Assembly: GCF_000265425.1 (NCBI RefSeq)
Contig: NC_018014.1
Coordinates: forward strand, 806,001-870,000
DNA from: Terriglobus roseus DSM 18391
GTDB taxonomy: Bacteria; Acidobacteriota; Terriglobia; Terriglobales; Acidobacteriaceae
Direction of reading: 5' to 3'
Length of the DNA: 64,000 nucleotides
How positions within the stretch are numbered: position 1 is the first letter of the stretch; each line of letters begins with the position of its first letter. Below the pieces are notes generated by a model. That model was not told where the DNA came from and searched no databases. It was given only the letters and a program-made list of their open reading frames with translations. Positions 62,225 through 64,000 of the stretch are shown one piece after another. The position numbers and the translations under genes were made by a program.

Positions 62225-63223
62225 TTGCCGCATGTGCATTTGTGCTGCGGGGAAGGCGGGATCATACTTCTGAATCGGCGACAGTTTACTGGGGCGCTTG
62301 CTGCCACGATTGCCTCAACTGCGGCGCCTTTGTGGGCGTTGGAGGCGCGTGGTGTGCAGCTGGGTTTGCAGAGCTATACGTTCCATCAGTTGCGTGCTGG
62401 AGGCGTTGCTGCTGCTGAAGAAATCGCTGTTTCCATGCAGAAATTGGGAGTTAATTTGTGTGAGCTTTGGGCGCCGCAGATTGAGCCGTTTCCGTTGTCC
62501 GATGGATACTGGCGAAAGTGGCTGCCGAATGTTGAAAAAGGCGCGCCAATCAAGGCTTCCAAGGAGGAGATGGCGACCCAGCGACAGGCGTTGCGGGCGT
62601 GGCGAACCAACCCTCCTCAGGGCTATTTGCAGCAGGTTTTGAATCGATTCAGTAGCGCTCACGTGCGTTTGTTCTCTTTCAACTACAGTTTTGAACCGAC
62701 GATGAACGATGCGGAGATCGAATTCGGCTTTGCGGCGGCGAAGGCGCTGAAGGTTGACCTGATTACGGCGTCGAGCCGGATCTCCGACGCGAGGCGTCTG
62801 GTGCCCTTCGCGGCGAAGCACGGCATGCGTATTGCCTTCCATGGTCATGCCGAAAAGGACGATCCCGACCAGATCTCCAGCCCGGAAAGTTTTCGTACTG
62901 TGCTCGCGATGTCGCCGCTCTACCGGATCAACCTGGATGTCGCTCACTTCTCGTCGGCCGGTTTCGATTCGGTCGCGTTTTTGAAGGAGCAGCACGCGAA
63001 GATCACCAACATCCATGTTCACGATCGGAAGGCGAACGCCGGGGTGAGTGTTCCGTTCGGCGAGGGGGTTGCGCCGACGAAAGAGGTGCTGCAGCTGATC
63101 CGCGATAACAAGTGGCCGATCCCGGTCTTCTATGAGCTGGAGTATGTCGGTGCGGATGGGCGGGATGTGATTGCGGAGACGCGGCGTGAGCTGGACTACG
63201 AGATCAAGATTCTGAATTCCTAA
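62225..63223 (+). CDS. TAT-exported sugar phosphate isomerase/epimerase-like protein
   Basis: About 332 residues. A twin-arginine leader (NRRQFTGALAATIASTAAP) precedes a xylose-isomerase-like TIM barrel: VQLGLQSYTFHQL, AFHGHAEKDD with a metal-binding His, NLDVAHFSSAGFD and FYELEYVGAD (Glu) match the AP endonuclease 2/IolE superfamily. Such exported acidobacterial proteins are uncharacterised. The start codon is uncertain: TTG at 62225 is used, with a few other non-ATG starts possible before the NRR motif. A 16-bp two-way terminator follows. Confidence 0.85.
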   Translation: MPHVHLCCGEGGIILLNRRQFTGALAATIASTAAPLWALEARGVQLGLQSYTFHQLRAGGVAAAEEIAVSMQKLGVNLCELWAPQIEPFPLSDGYWRKWLPNVEKGAPIKASKEEMATQRQALRAWRTNPPQGYLQQVLNRFSSAHVRLFSFNYSFEPTMNDAEIEFGFAAAKALKVDLITASSRISDARRLVPFAAKHGMRIAFHGHAEKDDPDQISSPESFRTVLAMSPLYRINLDVAHFSSAGFDSVAFLKEQHAKITNIHVHDRKANAGVSVPFGEGVAPTKEVLQLIRDNKWPIPVFYELEYVGADGRDVIAETRRELDYEIKILNS

Positions 63224-63250
63224 CGGTGCAACTACACCACGTCTCAAACG

Positions 63251-63287
63251 CACAAAGGCCGCATGCGATCTGCATGCGGCCTTTGTG
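63251..63287. terminator. Bidirectional terminator between convergent genes
   Basis: CACAAAGGCCGCATGC, loop GATCT, exact reverse complement: a 16-bp perfect stem with A-rich and T-rich ends, in the 78-bp gap between the isomerase-like gene and the alcohol dehydrogenase gene. Confidence 0.8.
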
Positions 63288-63301
63288 ATTGAAGCAGGGG
63301 A

Positions 63302-64000
63302 TTATGCCTTCAGCGTCGACAGGTCGATGACGAAGCGATAGCGGACGTCGCTCTTCAGCATGCGTTCGTAGGCTTCATTCACCTTGTCGATGGGGGTGAT
63401 TTCGATGTCCGAGACGATGTTCTTTTCGCCGCAGAAGTCGAGCATCTCCTGGGTCTCCTTGATGGAGCCGATCATCGATCCGCCGAGGGTCTTGCGGCCG
63501 ACGATGAGCGAGAAGGAGTTCAGGGTGGAGTTGTCTTCCGGAGCGCCGACGAGGACCATGGCGCCGTCCTTCTTGAGCATGGCGAGGTAGGGACCGAAGT
63601 CCATGGCAACGCCGACGGTGCTGATGATGAGGTCGAAGGTGCCGGCGAGCTTCTTTGCCGTTTCGGGATCGCTCATGGCGTAGAACTCATCGGCGCCAAG
63701 GCGCTTGGCGTCTTCTGCCTTCTTCATGCTTTGGCTGAGAACGATGGTCTGTGCGCCGAGAGCGTGCGAGAGCTTGACGCCCATGTGACCGAGACCGCCG
63801 AGACCGACGATGCCGACCTTCTTGCCGGGGCCTGCGTTCCAGTGCTTCAAAGGGCTGTAGAGGGTGATGCCGGCGCAGAGCAGGGGAGCGGCTGCGTCGA
63901 GCGGCAGGTTGTCGGGGATGCTGAGGACGTAGTTCTCGTCGACGACGATGTGATCGGAGTAACCGCCGTAGGTGGGCGTGCCATCCTTTTCGCGACCGTT
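63302..64000 (-). CDS. Zinc-type alcohol dehydrogenase, cinnamyl-alcohol/YahK-like (truncated at window end)
   Basis: The last 233 codons are present; the N-terminal zinc-ligand region lies beyond base 64000. The frame runs through to the window edge: [19 protein letters not shown], then [16 protein letters not shown], the Rossmann loop [12 protein letters not shown], and a C-terminus ending DLSTLKA. This is the order and spacing of NADP-dependent aldehyde reductases of the YahK/CAD kind, which reduce aldehydes to alcohols. Confidence 0.92.
   Translation of the reverse strand, partial: NGREKDGTPTYGGYSDHIVVDENYVLSIPDNLPLDAAAPLLCAGITLYSPLKHWNAGPGKKVGIVGLGGLGHMGVKLSHALGAQTIVLSQSMKKAEDAKRLGADEFYAMSDPETAKKLAGTFDLIISTVGVAMDFGPYLAMLKKDGAMVLVGAPEDNSTLNSFSLIVGRKTLGGSMIGSIKETQEMLDFCGEKNIVSDIEITPIDKVNEAYERMLKSDVRYRFVIDLSTLKA

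Overview
The window looks like an ordinary chromosomal segment of a high-GC Gram-negative bacterium. The best guess is an acidobacterium of the Terriglobia (Granulicella/Terriglobus/Edaphobacter-like). This is inferred from a very large Oar-type TonB-dependent receptor with an N-terminal carboxypeptidase-regulatory domain, a CadC-like winged-helix protein fused to a TolB-type propeller, LPS genes (LptE, an LpxH-like phosphoesterase), many DinB/PASTA/CDF-type singletons and several GC-rich hairpin repeat families. No phage, insertion sequence, plasmid or CRISPR module was seen.

Layout. 1-4.2 kb: a truncated SDR oxidoreductase with its ArsR regulator, an LpxH-like phosphoesterase overlapping a GT2 glycosyltransferase by 131 bp, and a cdd-deoA pyrimidine salvage pair. 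4.2-15.3 kb: a giant Lhr helicase, a DUF3592 protein, a Nei-type glycosylase, a gltX-lptE-holA-HAD operon and a Phd/VapC toxin-antitoxin pair with a predicted leaderless promoter. 15.3-24.8 kb: a DinB-like secreted protein, an Ig-like/PQQ-propeller lipoprotein, divergent ispF/ispD, a cNMP-DUF1003 membrane protein, GNAT, tilS and ftsH. 24.9-32.2 kb: a glycerate kinase/MFS operon, an acyltransferase, a DsbD-alpha/TlpA pair and proS. 32.2-40.6 kb: four tandem 110-bp double-hairpin repeats, a class A penicillin-binding protein, a YhaM-like exonuclease, divergent SurA-like chaperone and S41 protease, and tRNA-Gly(CCC).

40.6-49.5 kb: a polytopic membrane protein, the CadC-TolB one-component sensor, the divergent TonB receptor and a secreted GH30 glycosidase. 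Together these resemble a glycan sensing/uptake locus and are the best candidate here for an undescribed system. 49.5-55.3 kb: a tandem universal stress protein with a CRP/FNR-like box, tRNA-Ala(CGC) next to an AlaX alanyl-tRNA editing protein and fbp, and a GGDEF diguanylate cyclase. 55.4-59.7 kb: aroC-def-fmt-rsmB. 59.7-64 kb: a PASTA protein, a long CDF transporter with three tandem C-terminal modules, a TAT-exported sugar-isomerase-like protein and a truncated zinc alcohol dehydrogenase.

Functional grouping: most genes are housekeeping (translation: gltX, proS, tilS, fmt, def, rsmB, alaX and two tRNAs; envelope: lptE, lpxH-like, pbp1A, surA-like, ctp; isoprenoids: ispD/ispF). The accessory signal lies in the repeats, the toxin-antitoxin pair and the TonB/GH30 region. 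Start codons were moved downstream of the longest reading frame wherever a Shine-Dalgarno sequence or family length argued for it; these cases are stated in each entry.
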